Positions 25,840-35,106 of a DNA stretch of 45,243 bases are shown here, one piece after another. This DNA is from an uncultured bacterium (lineage in GTDB: Bacteria > JAAXHH01). The stretch is from NCBI GenBank assembly GCA_913051705.1, contig CAJXCW010000009.1:1-45243 (forward strand). Direction: 5' to 3'. The notes beneath the pieces were generated by a model, which did no database searches, was not told where the DNA came from, and saw nothing but the letters and a program-made list of their open reading frames with translations. A program made the position numbers and the translations under genes. Positions within the stretch are counted from its first letter, which is position 1. Every line of letters starts with the position of its first letter.

Positions 25840-26553
25840 ATGATTATTCTGTATAAAGGGGGCCGGCGGGCATCCTGGCATGGGTTGTCTCAGAAAGAGC
25901 AGGACGCCAGTTCCCAGGCGCATGTCGATTTGATGCTGACTGTGGCAGAGCAACACGGGTTGCAGCGTATCGAAGGGTTCAAGCTTCTGGGGCCACAGGA
26001 GGACTGGGAACGGTTCTGGATTATGGCGTTTCCGACACTGGCCGGTGCGGAAGCCTGGATAACGGCGGAAATGGCGCCGTCTTACGGTCTGTATGGGTAT
26101 TATGAATATGATCTGGCCAGGGCTGAATCGAATCCTCTGACAGATGCCAATCGGCCTTCACATCCTTCCCATCCGGCAGACGCTGATCCGCGTCGGATTC
26201 CGGCGCTTTCTGTAGATACTTTAAGTTTTATTGTAATCCTGTTTGAACGCCTCCTGCCCGGTATAGAGGCCTCAGAAGATATAGAGTATCTGAATGATAT
26301 GAAGTTGATTACCCCCGAACATCACATGATCCGTCTGGAATGCTTTGCTCTATTATCGCCTCGAGAGGCATGGCATCGCGTATGGATCGCAGAATTCCCG
26401 ACACTCGAAGGCGCAGAAGCATGGATGGAATCTGAGACCCGTCCCGAACGACGACGCACGCATCAACAAACGATCCATCTGGCCAGGAAATGGGCTCCGT
26501 CCTATTTTGCCCAATGGGTTAATCCAATTGACATGGTATCGCACCCCGGCTAA
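25840..26553 (+). CDS. Unknown protein with two tandem small alpha/beta domains
   Basis: 237 residues, no family recognised with certainty. The chain is an internal duplication: residues about 45-95 (FKLLGPQEDWERFWIMAFPT, then GAEAWITAE) match about 170-220 (FALLSPREAWHRVWIAEFPT, then GAEAWMESE), joined by a proline/His-rich linker (SHPSHPADADPRR). The size and the FPTLxGAEAW element suggest a dimeric alpha/beta-barrel (ferredoxin-like) fold duplicated to form its own dimer. No signal peptide, so cytosolic. No good Shine-Dalgarno; the start is the first ATG after the repeat. Function unknown. Confidence 0.75.
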   Translation: MIILYKGGRRASWHGLSQKEQDASSQAHVDLMLTVAEQHGLQRIEGFKLLGPQEDWERFWIMAFPTLAGAEAWITAEMAPSYGLYGYYEYDLARAESNPLTDANRPSHPSHPADADPRRIPALSVDTLSFIVILFERLLPGIEASEDIEYLNDMKLITPEHHMIRLECFALLSPREAWHRVWIAEFPTLEGAEAWMESETRPERRRTHQQTIHLARKWAPSYFAQWVNPIDMVSHPG

Positions 26554-26622
26554 TGTAATCGAACCGGGTGTTGATTTTTCCTTTCTCATTCATTAATTTT
26601 TCAATCCAGAAACCGACTATAT

Positions 26623-29600
26623 ATGCGATCTTTCTATTCCAAACTATCTCTTGGTCTTGTCCTTTTATTACCCTCTATAGCCTGTCAATCGAGCGATATA
26701 CGTACCGGTCCATTTGATATAGAGGATCTGTCAGATATCGGGCAGGTCACATCGATTGTAGATTCGGTCCACATCCGGCAGACCATCACAGACCTGGCCG
26801 GTTTCGGCACGCGTCTGGCCGGTTATCCAGGCGCTACCGAGGCCGCAAATTATCTGGCTGATCGTTTCCGTACTATTGGGCTCGAAAATGTAAAGCTGGA
26901 AGATTTCATAGCATCTGTTCCGCTGGACGAAGGCGGGGCGTTAACGATTCTTGATTCTCCTTCCACCCTACCATCCCTCCAGCCCACCATCCCGCTCTAC
27001 TCCGTCTGGCCCAATCTGGTTCGAACCTCGACTACGCCGCCGGAAGGCATTACAGGCAAGCTATACTATGTCGGCGAAGGCGATTGGGTGGATTTTAACG
27101 ATATCGACCCGACCGGCGCCATCCTTATGATGGATTTCAATTCAGGAATCAACTGGCAGAACGCCGCCAATCTGGGTGCTCGGGCGGTTATTTTCGCTGA
27201 ACCGGATCGTACCACCCGCATTGATGGAGAAGAGAAATATTTGCAGGTGCCGATAAATTTTCCGCGCTTCTGGATGAAGAAAGAACAGGCCAGACCGCTC
27301 ATTGAACATCTGAAGAGCGCCGGTCCGTTGAATGTGCGGGCTAAAGCACGCATGACATGGAAACGTCTGCCGGCCTACAATGTGTTAGGAAAGATCACCG
27401 GCACCCATCCGATTTTGAAGCACGAAGTGATCGTATTGGAGTCCTATTACGATTCCATGTCGCCTGTGCCCGCCGTCTCTCCCGGCGCCAACCAGGCCGC
27501 GGGCGTGGCTACTCTTGTCGAAATGGCCCGATATTTCAAAGCGCATCCTCCGGCACGGACCATCTACTTTCTGGCGACATCGGGTCATTTCCTCTCGCTC
27601 AGTGGGGTGAACGATTTTACCAATCGTCATACGCGTAAAGCCAAATATTTCGCTGAAAAGCTGGAGGAGCCGATCAACATGAAACTGTTTATCGGTCTTG
27701 ATTTATCAAGTGCACGGAATCAGGTCGGTGTGAATTACGCCGGTATCCTCTTTGCCGGAAACTCGTTCGAAAAGCAACGATTCTTTACGCCGTTCGGAAA
27801 AACATTTATGAGGCATGCGGCGGCGCTCAGTCGGTTCGGTGGATTTGCGTCCGACATGCTGATGAATGTGATCACTCCCTCACAAGGTATACTATCCACT
27901 AATTTTTTCCCGGCTGGTGACATTGCGGTAGACGCGGAACTGGTTTTCTGGACCGGCTTTCCGGCGTTGACTTTCGCCACGATTTTCGATGGCAGAGAAT
28001 ATGTAGACACACCGCTGGATATCGTAGACCGTGTCAATATACGTAATGTGTATATGCAGGCGACTTTTTTAACAGGTCTGTTCGCCAAAGGAGTCAATGA
28101 TCCTAACCTGTTTCCGGATTTCAAGATGCAGCTTGACGACCGCTTCGTCAGAGGCCGGATCAAAGTCGTGGAGTTTGATCCAACAGAAAATTATATCCCC
28201 AGCAAACCCAAGCCGGGCGCTGTGGTTCGTTTTCGTCGGTATAATAAAAGCATCAGCGGCGTTAAAAACGAGATATTCATCGTGGCCGATAGTAACGGCG
28301 TAGCGGAAAGCACCGAATTGGAGGCGGGACGCACCTATCCCACAGAGGGATATGTTCTTGATGAAGAATCCGGGGATATCATCTACGCGCCGGATCGAGG
28401 GCCGTATGGCGCAGGCGCTTATCCGCTTGAAATCACGATGGACTGGGTGGATAAGCAGAAGCCGACGGTCGTATTCCGCAGTGAAGCTACCAATATCTAC
28501 GATCTGGTGGACCCGCGATTTTTAACCCGACTCAATGAAGCGGTTCTTCTGGACGAATCCGGCAGTCCCCCACTCGAATGGGGCATGACATTTCAAGACG
28601 GCGGATGGACGTCGGGCAATACCTATGAGGAAGATACGGCCGTGTTGTTTACGCGGCCCGATAGCCGGTTCAAGGTAACCATGTCGACCGGCCTCCTGGG
28701 GCGTCGTCTGATACTGACCAATGCCGATGAAAATAATCCGGAAGGTATCGGTTTTTTATCAGGCCGGCGGGCCATTCCGATGACGTCTTATCAGGTGGCC
28801 TGGGACATGTGGCACCTGGACGAAGCACGCATAAAAGCCCTGGAAAGCGCCGGCGTCCATAGCGACCGGTTGGAATCGTTTCATCTTGAAGCAAAACGGC
28901 TGTTGGAAAAAGCCGATGTGGCCAGGCAGTCTTTGCAATGGGACACCTTTATAAAATACGCTCGGGCAGCATGGGGTTATGAATCCCGGGCCTATCCGGA
29001 CGCGACAGCCACGGCCAATGATGTGATGAAGGGCGTTCTCTTTTACATGTTCCTCGTGATTCCGTTCGCCTATGCCCTGGAACGGCTTCTCTTCGGATAT
29101 GTTAATATTCATAAACGGATCGGTGCAACGGTCGGCATCTTCCTAACCGCATATCTCGTCCTGCGGCTTAGCCATCCTGCTTTTCAGATCAGCGCAGCGC
29201 CCGATATTGTATTACTGGCATTTATTACCCTTACGCTCGCTATTGTCGTCATCTGGCTGATATCCGGACGATTCAGTCAGACGATGCATCAACTCAAACA
29301 AACAAACAGAGGCGTCCACACCACCGATGTACAGAGATCAAGTGCACTCGCTACGGCCTTTACATTGGGCATCGGCAATATGCGTAAAAGAAAAGCCCGG
29401 ACCTTATTGACTTGTTCAACGTTGGTTCTCTTGGTTTTCACTGTCCTGTCGTTTACCTCTGTCCAGACCTATCTCCGGATCCAGAAGGTGAACAAGGACA
29501 CAGAGGCCGGCTATACCGGTTTCCTGGTGCGTAATACGAACTGGGCGCCGTTACAGAAGCAAACCTATCAGTATGTGCTTTCCGAATTCAACTCCTCTGA

Positions 29601-31182
29601 ACCAGAAGATGAAGACATCATCATCGTCCCCCGTTCCTGGTATGCCGCCAGCACGCCGGGCGTAAAAACCTTCATCAAAGTCGAAAAAGAAGATGTTGAT
29701 TCTACGGATCTGGAACAGGGCAGCACGAATCCTGCAAGCCTCAACCCGAAACCTCCACGCTCCACCTACGCCTCGGCCATCCTGGGCGTCCTGCCGGAAG
29801 AACGCGACGTCACCCATATCGACCAGGCTTTGATTACAGGAAGATGGTTTGAGCCACAAGAACGGGATGTGTGTATGATCCCGACGGAGATGGCTGAATT
29901 ACTCGATATCACCTCCGCCGATATAGGCCAGGTTGATATCTATATTTTCGGGCAGCCGTTCAAGGTGATCGGCCTGTTCGATGAACAGGTTTTCGGTACG
30001 ATCATGGACCTGGACGGCGAACCTCTAACGCCGGTCGATTTTACGGCGGCCGGCCAGGAACTGCTTACCCAGCTTGCGGCCAAAGACTACGGGGAGGAAC
30101 CGGTCGACATGGTTCAATTCGATCATCTGCAAGCGGCGAATATGATCCTGGCGCCGCAGTCCTATGTCAATGATCTGGGTGGTTCCTTGCGGTCTGTCGC
30201 CGTTCGTTTTCCCTCGGATGCGATGGCGGATGCACGGATAGAGCGGTTTATGCAGCGGCTTGGGATACCCGTTGTCGCCAGCGTCAGAGGAGAAGTGGCC
30301 GTGTACAGCGCTATGGCCCTCAGTTCACTTTCCGGTGTCGGCAATCTGTTTATTCCGCTGGTGATCGCCGCGCTGATCATTCTGAATACTATGATGAACG
30401 CTGTGTATGAGCGGTTCCGGGAAATCGCTGTGTACAGTGCTGTCGGTCTGGCCCCGGTACACATCGGCACCCTGTTCATGGCTGAAGCATGCATGTATGC
30501 GGTCATCGGCGGCATGGCGGGCTATCTGATCGGCCAGACCGTCGCCCAGGGGATTACCACCTATCACCTTCTTGAGGGGTTGACTCTGAATTATTCCTCC
30601 CTGTCTGCGGTTGCTTCCACGATGATGGTGATGGCCGTCGTACTCCTTTCCACCATCTATCCGGCCAGAAAAGCCTCGCAGATGGCCGTACCGGATGTGA
30701 ACCGGCAATGGTCTTTCCCCGAACCTGATGGCGACCTGTGGAGCTTCGAATTTCCATTTACCATAGGTCGGTTGGAAGCCCTCGGCTTGTATACCTATCT
30801 GACCAGACTGTTCGAATCATACGAAGAAAGTGCCCTGGGGACTTTCATGACCGATGAAGTAAAATTAACGGCCATACAAACCGATGCGGTGGAGACGTAT
30901 ACCATTACTATGAAATCCTGGCTGGCGCCGTACGACATGGGCGTCAGTCAACGCGTGACGTTAAGCGCAGCGCCTGCTGAGATGGAACACAATCTATACG
31001 CGGTATGGGTGGACATCGAGCGGGAGAGCGGGGACGTCGATTCCTGGCAACGCCTCAACCGGCGCTTTCTCAATACCTTACGAAAACAATTCCTGATCTG
31101 GCGTACGGTCGATCAGGGTGTTAAAGATGACTATACGAAAGAGGGACGTATAATATTAGGTGTCGATACGGCTGTAAGATGA
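26623..31182 (+). CDS. Lipoprotein pseudo-M28 peptidase fused to an FtsX-type permease (1519 aa)
   Basis: A very large envelope protein. N terminus: lipoprotein signal with SIAC (C21). Residues about 40-480 have the M28 aminopeptidase fold (PA-like insert, then VIVLESYYDS at 269-278, PGANQAAGVA at 287-296, FLATSGHFLSLSG at 316-328), but metal ligands are lost: the ligand His is Y275, the bridging Asp is N290 and the catalytic Glu pair is HF. Residues about 505-640 look beta-rich. Two or three helices follow at about 800-890, one at 925-948, a periplasmic MacB-like domain, and FtsX helices at about 1240-1355 ending in TIYPARKASQMAVPDV. So a dead peptidase is joined to an ABC permease. No ATPase partner is adjacent. 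Domain identities are well supported; role unknown. Confidence 0.82.
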   Translation: MRSFYSKLSLGLVLLLPSIACQSSDIRTGPFDIEDLSDIGQVTSIVDSVHIRQTITDLAGFGTRLAGYPGATEAANYLADRFRTIGLENVKLEDFIASVPLDEGGALTILDSPSTLPSLQPTIPLYSVWPNLVRTSTTPPEGITGKLYYVGEGDWVDFNDIDPTGAILMMDFNSGINWQNAANLGARAVIFAEPDRTTRIDGEEKYLQVPINFPRFWMKKEQARPLIEHLKSAGPLNVRAKARMTWKRLPAYNVLGKITGTHPILKHEVIVLESYYDSMSPVPAVSPGANQAAGVATLVEMARYFKAHPPARTIYFLATSGHFLSLSGVNDFTNRHTRKAKYFAEKLEEPINMKLFIGLDLSSARNQVGVNYAGILFAGNSFEKQRFFTPFGKTFMRHAAALSRFGGFASDMLMNVITPSQGILSTNFFPAGDIAVDAELVFWTGFPALTFATIFDGREYVDTPLDIVDRVNIRNVYMQATFLTGLFAKGVNDPNLFPDFKMQLDDRFVRGRIKVVEFDPTENYIPSKPKPGAVVRFRRYNKSISGVKNEIFIVADSNGVAESTELEAGRTYPTEGYVLDEESGDIIYAPDRGPYGAGAYPLEITMDWVDKQKPTVVFRSEATNIYDLVDPRFLTRLNEAVLLDESGSPPLEWGMTFQDGGWTSGNTYEEDTAVLFTRPDSRFKVTMSTGLLGRRLILTNADENNPEGIGFLSGRRAIPMTSYQVAWDMWHLDEARIKALESAGVHSDRLESFHLEAKRLLEKADVARQSLQWDTFIKYARAAWGYESRAYPDATATANDVMKGVLFYMFLVIPFAYALERLLFGYVNIHKRIGATVGIFLTAYLVLRLSHPAFQISAAPDIVLLAFITLTLAIVVIWLISGRFSQTMHQLKQTNRGVHTTDVQRSSALATAFTLGIGNMRKRKARTLLTCSTLVLLVFTVLSFTSVQTYLRIQKVNKDTEAGYTGFLVRNTNWAPLQKQTYQYVLSEFNSSEPEDEDIIIVPRSWYAASTPGVKTFIKVEKEDVDSTDLEQGSTNPASLNPKPPRSTYASAILGVLPEERDVTHIDQALITGRWFEPQERDVCMIPTEMAELLDITSADIGQVDIYIFGQPFKVIGLFDEQVFGTIMDLDGEPLTPVDFTAAGQELLTQLAAKDYGEEPVDMVQFDHLQAANMILAPQSYVNDLGGSLRSVAVRFPSDAMADARIERFMQRLGIPVVASVRGEVAVYSAMALSSLSGVGNLFIPLVIAALIILNTMMNAVYERFREIAVYSAVGLAPVHIGTLFMAEACMYAVIGGMAGYLIGQTVAQGITTYHLLEGLTLNYSSLSAVASTMMVMAVVLLSTIYPARKASQMAVPDVNRQWSFPEPDGDLWSFEFPFTIGRLEALGLYTYLTRLFESYEESALGTFMTDEVKLTAIQTDAVETYTITMKSWLAPYDMGVSQRVTLSAAPAEMEHNLYAVWVDIERESGDVDSWQRLNRRFLNTLRKQFLIWRTVDQGVKDDYTKEGRIILGVDTAVR

Positions 31183-31803
31183 TATTAAACAATATTTTGT
31201 ACACTTTTATATGAAATGGATTTTGGGTTTTTCGACGATGAATTTTGTCGTGTACTTATGGAGATTTTTATAAATAATATTACTATTCACCTGAAATCCG
31301 CCGCATATGGGCAAAGGCGAACTTTCATCCATCATCTATTACATGCAGCATCCAAAGTCGCCAATGCCTCTATGGCAAATTGGATAGCCGGTTATCATGT
31401 CTATACGATAGCATATCAGGACAATGCCCTGTGATATGGAAGACTGGGACACGCCTGTAACATAGAAGAAGTATGCGGGTATCGTACTTGTCATCCACAG
31501 CCACTGTTCAGCAACGCTCTAGTTTACTTTTGAAACAGAAGCGGATAATATCTTAACTTGTTGCCGGATATAGACGAGGAACATGCTTCTCCGTTTCGTG
31601 GTTGCATTCAAAACAGGTTACAAGAAATGTCTTGTGTCCTCATGATCAGATCCCTATCTTCATCATCGGATGATAGACATTATGTAATAAGACTTTCAGC
31701 CAATACCCTCCACAGGAAACGTATCAGCCCCTGATGGACCCCCAAGCGATTACGGTCCGTTTGCCTGGGAACATGGTAAGCGATAACAGAAGAGATACCG
31801 TCC
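31183..31803. other. 621-nt AT-rich gap, no gene recognised
   Basis: The space between the fusion gene and the antiporter holds a 72-codon open frame at 31216-31434 with no ribosome-binding site and no family resemblance; I do not call it. No RNA gene, clear promoter, terminator or word-type repeat was seen. Confidence 0.4.
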
Positions 31804-34311
31804 ATGGAAGAAGCTCATCATATAGGTGAAGTGGTAGGTGGGGTTACCGCCTTGTTACTTATCGCGGCCGGTGTGCTTGCCTTCACCAAAAAGGTCAAAG
31901 TGCCGTTTACGGTTTTACTGGTGATCGTCGGTATGATCTTAAGGGCTATAAGTGAGGCTTATCCCCATCTTCTGCCGGGTATTGCCGAATTTGAAATCTC
32001 GCCCGGTTTGATCCTATTTGTTTTTCTGCCTACGCTCATATTCGAGTCGGCCTTCAATCTGGACGCCCGGCATCTCGGACACAATCTGGGGCCGGTCTTG
32101 ACCCTTGCCGTGCCGGGACTTCTCGCATCCACGTTTGTCATAGGCGGGATCGTCTGGTTCCTTACTTCTCTCCTGGATGCTACCATCCCCTTTTCTTCGG
32201 CCTTGCTTCTGGGCGCCATTCTGAGCGCCACAGACCCGGTCTCTGTGGTGTCGCTCTTCAAAAAGCTGGGTGTGCCGGAACGTTTAACCATTCTGGTAGA
32301 AGGGGAGAGTCTGTTTAATGACGCTACCTCCATTGTGCTGGCTGCTATTCTGACCGACATTGTGGTTAAATCCGGCGCGTTGACCGCCGGCACCGTGCTG
32401 GACGGTGTGACCACGTTTTTCATTGTGTTTTTAGGTGGTCTGGTGGTTGGCGGCCTCATGGCCTATGTTGCAGGCATTGTCCTCGGAAAAGTGGAAGAAG
32501 ACCCGTCTATAGAAATTACTTTAACCACGGTATTGGCCTATTTGTCGTTCTTCGTAGCAGAGGCCATCTTTCATGTCAGCGGCGTTATGGCCGTCATCGC
32601 CGCCGGGTTGCTGCTCGGGGGTTGGGGTCGTATGAAGATCTCTGTCAAAGTACGTAATTATCTGGAGCATTTCTGGGAGTATATCGCATTCGTCGCCAAT
32701 GCCCTGATCTTCCTGCTGGTCGGCCTGCGTGTCGATTTACATGAACTTTGGAGCGCCATTGCCATTGTTGGCATCGTTATCCTGGCCATGCTTATTTCCC
32801 GCACCGGAGTAGTATATGGCCTGACACCGATTGTAGGCCGCCTGCCCGGTGTGGAGCCTGTTGAAACCAGGTATCAGCATATCATGTTCTGGGGCGGGTT
32901 GCGCGGTGCTATCGCCCTGGCGATCGTATTGAGCCTCCCGGAAGAGTTTGCTCTGCGGGAGCTGTTTATCACCCTGGTCATCGGGGCGGTGTTGTTCACG
33001 CTGCTGGTCCCAGGTTTGACCATCGAATTCCTGGTACGTAAACTGGGGCTGGATGTCGCCCCTCTGCCGGATCGCGTTGCCAGTCTGGAAGGCGAAGGCG
33101 TTGCGAAGCAACATGCCCTGGATCGTCTGCCCGAACTATTAAAAGGTGGCCTTTTTTCCATGTCCATAGCCGAAGAGCTCCAGGAGTACTGTACTGAGGA
33201 TCTGGAGGAAACACATCATCAGATGGAGAAAATCCGTGCGCAAGAACTGGATCATGAAACAGAGGGCCAACTGGCCATCTTACGGGCGTTTGCAGAAGAA
33301 AAATCCGTGTACATACATTTGTTTAATGAAGGGCAGATCAGTGAACGAACCTTTAGAGATATGATCGCGGAGTTAACCTTTCAAGTGGACGCGATCAGGC
33401 ATACCGAGCAGATTGAAAATGTTCACTCTCACCGATTCTCCCGGCGGCGTGTTGAGAGCTTTTTCCTGAATTTGTTTGACCGTTTACCGGGCTTATCGCG
33501 CGTTGCCGAACGGGCACGCCTGGCGCATATCGCCAGTGATTACGAACGGGCCTGGGCCCATTGTCAGGGCAGCGCCAGTGTGCTTGAGATGATCGACAAC
33601 CTGGCACAAATGGAATCCTTGCCTGATGATATCCGGGACACTTTACATGCGCGATACGAAAGGTGGCATGAAACAGCGGTGCGCCAGTTGGATCAGACCG
33701 CCGGCCAATATCCTGAATTCGTAGCCAGCCTTCAAGGACGCCAGGGACGGCGCATCGTCCTGCTTGCTCAGGTGGAGACCATTGAAGAACAGGAAGAGTA
33801 CGGCACCTTACCTCGACCTGTTGCCGAGACGTTGATAGAGGATATTAACCACCAGTTGAGCCACCTGAGGCGCAGTGTGGAAGTATCCCAACTGCGTGTG
33901 GAGCCAACCGAATTGCTAAGGAAAGTCCCTTTTTTCCAGGGTGTTCCTCCTGATGAATTCACGGACATTGCGAACAAAATGCGCTCCCGGACCTTTACCG
34001 AAGGCAGTACAATCATTCAACAGGACACCAAAGGGGATTCCATGTTTCTGATCGCTCGCGGTGTGGTGCGTGTTTCGAGAGAAGACGACGGCGTTTCCCG
34101 TGATCTGGCAACCTTGATGGCCGGTGAGTTCTTTGGGGAGATGGCCCTCCTCCATGGTGAACCTCGTACGGCGACCGTCCGGGCCATTACTCCGTCCTCC
34201 CTCTATGAATTGAATCGGGATGATCTGGATGAAGTGATCGAAAAATACCCCGATATGCAGGCCGCGTTGCATCAGGCATCGGAAGAGCGTAAAGTGCAAA
34301 TGGCGGGATAA
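31804..34311 (+). CDS. CPA1-type Na+/H+ antiporter with C-terminal cNMP-binding domain
   Basis: 835 residues. The membrane part (1-415) has about a dozen helices and the CPA1/NhaP marks LFVFLPTLIFESAF, LSATDPVSVVSLF (ion-binding Asp) and EGESLFNDATSIV. Residues about 420-690 are cytosolic and mostly helical. Residues about 698-825 form a cyclic-nucleotide-binding domain with LLRKVPFFQGVPPDEF and the phosphate-binding cassette GEFFGEMALLHGEPRTATV, in which E and R contact the nucleotide. This layout (antiporter, long helical region, cNMP domain) resembles sperm NHE-type and some bacterial exchangers. It should exchange Na+ or K+ for H+ under second-messenger control. No neighbouring cyclase. 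Confidence 0.93.
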   Translation: MEEAHHIGEVVGGVTALLLIAAGVLAFTKKVKVPFTVLLVIVGMILRAISEAYPHLLPGIAEFEISPGLILFVFLPTLIFESAFNLDARHLGHNLGPVLTLAVPGLLASTFVIGGIVWFLTSLLDATIPFSSALLLGAILSATDPVSVVSLFKKLGVPERLTILVEGESLFNDATSIVLAAILTDIVVKSGALTAGTVLDGVTTFFIVFLGGLVVGGLMAYVAGIVLGKVEEDPSIEITLTTVLAYLSFFVAEAIFHVSGVMAVIAAGLLLGGWGRMKISVKVRNYLEHFWEYIAFVANALIFLLVGLRVDLHELWSAIAIVGIVILAMLISRTGVVYGLTPIVGRLPGVEPVETRYQHIMFWGGLRGAIALAIVLSLPEEFALRELFITLVIGAVLFTLLVPGLTIEFLVRKLGLDVAPLPDRVASLEGEGVAKQHALDRLPELLKGGLFSMSIAEELQEYCTEDLEETHHQMEKIRAQELDHETEGQLAILRAFAEEKSVYIHLFNEGQISERTFRDMIAELTFQVDAIRHTEQIENVHSHRFSRRRVESFFLNLFDRLPGLSRVAERARLAHIASDYERAWAHCQGSASVLEMIDNLAQMESLPDDIRDTLHARYERWHETAVRQLDQTAGQYPEFVASLQGRQGRRIVLLAQVETIEEQEEYGTLPRPVAETLIEDINHQLSHLRRSVEVSQLRVEPTELLRKVPFFQGVPPDEFTDIANKMRSRTFTEGSTIIQQDTKGDSMFLIARGVVRVSREDDGVSRDLATLMAGEFFGEMALLHGEPRTATVRAITPSSLYELNRDDLDEVIEKYPDMQAALHQASEERKVQMAG

Positions 34312-34386
34312 AGAACAAGTATGTGTCTAACGATATAAGGAATCACGAATTCACTAAGGGTATTTTCATCTTTTGGAGGTGGGTAT

Positions 34387-35013
34387 ATGTCTAGTTTGGA
34401 ACAACGAATCGAAAAGCTGGAAAAGCAAGCCCGTTTTTACAAACTCGGGTTTTTCGGCCTGTGTCTTATCATTACCGCAATGACGACGATGGCCGCACAG
34501 ATGCCTGCCGCCGACATTGATGCGCAGGTGATCACCTGCACGGAACTACGGGTTCTGGGTGAAGACAATAAACCGGCCGTGATTATCTTTGGTGCAGAGG
34601 GTGGGAATGTGGGGGTTTACAATACGGAAGAAAAACTGGTGGCAGGCATCGGCACTGGTGAGCGAGGCGGATATGTAGAAACATATGACAATGAAGAAAA
34701 GATGGTCGCAGACATGAAAGCCGGCGTCCGGGGCGGGGTGTTGTCGATCTACAACGATAGGGAAAAGACGGTTTCCCGGCTATTTGCCGTCGAATTCGGC
34801 GGTTCAATAGATCTGGCAAACAATCAAGGAGAAAATGTCGTAGATATATATTCCGGTGAATTCGGCGGGGTGTCCATATTAGCGAATACAGAGGGGCTGG
34901 AAGTCGTCCAATTACGGGCGGATGGAGCAGGGCACGGCGAGGTCAGCCTATGGGACCGAAACAACTTCGGTCGGACCTTAACACCTTTTGCCTGGTACAG
35001 ATGGCAGCGGTAG
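34387..35013 (+). CDS. Membrane-anchored protein of 22-residue GG repeats
   Basis: 208 residues. A short coiled coil (SLEQRIEKLEKQARFY) leads into a signal anchor (LGFFGLCLIITAMTTMAA), then a linker (IDAQVITCTELRVLGEDNKP). From residue 69 the chain is five units of exactly 22 residues plus a partial sixth (69-90, 91-112, 113-134, 135-156, 157-178, 179 on), pattern xxxGGxVxxYxNxxxxxVxxxx. Such a regular beta-turn-beta pattern predicts a beta-solenoid or stacked sheet outside the inner membrane. TTGGAGG stands at the right place before the ATG. Function unknown; similar repeats are familiar in proteins of uncultured lineages. Confidence 0.8.
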   Translation: MSSLEQRIEKLEKQARFYKLGFFGLCLIITAMTTMAAQMPAADIDAQVITCTELRVLGEDNKPAVIIFGAEGGNVGVYNTEEKLVAGIGTGERGGYVETYDNEEKMVADMKAGVRGGVLSIYNDREKTVSRLFAVEFGGSIDLANNQGENVVDIYSGEFGGVSILANTEGLEVVQLRADGAGHGEVSLWDRNNFGRTLTPFAWYRWQR

Positions 35014-35019
35014 AGCAGC

Positions 35020-35106
35020 ATGTTAGAGGCTGTCAGAGAAGTTCATCCTGACGTCAAACGAATGCTCGATTTTATCCAAAGTAAGGATCAGACATACAGG
35101 CCATGA
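35020..35106 (+). CDS. Possible 28-residue leader peptide overlapping glnS
   Basis: A small open frame ([20 protein letters not shown] and eight more residues) whose stop overlaps the glnS start as ATGA (35103-35106). The purine-rich GGTAGAGCAGC before its ATG could serve as a weak ribosome-binding site, and glnS has none of its own, so glnS may be translated by coupling from it. No family known; it could also be chance. Confidence 0.35.
   Translation: MLEAVREVHPDVKRMLDFIQSKDQTYRP

Noticed and set aside
31216-31434. 72-codon gene
   Set aside because: No ribosome-binding site, no recognisable fold, AT-rich noncoding surroundings.
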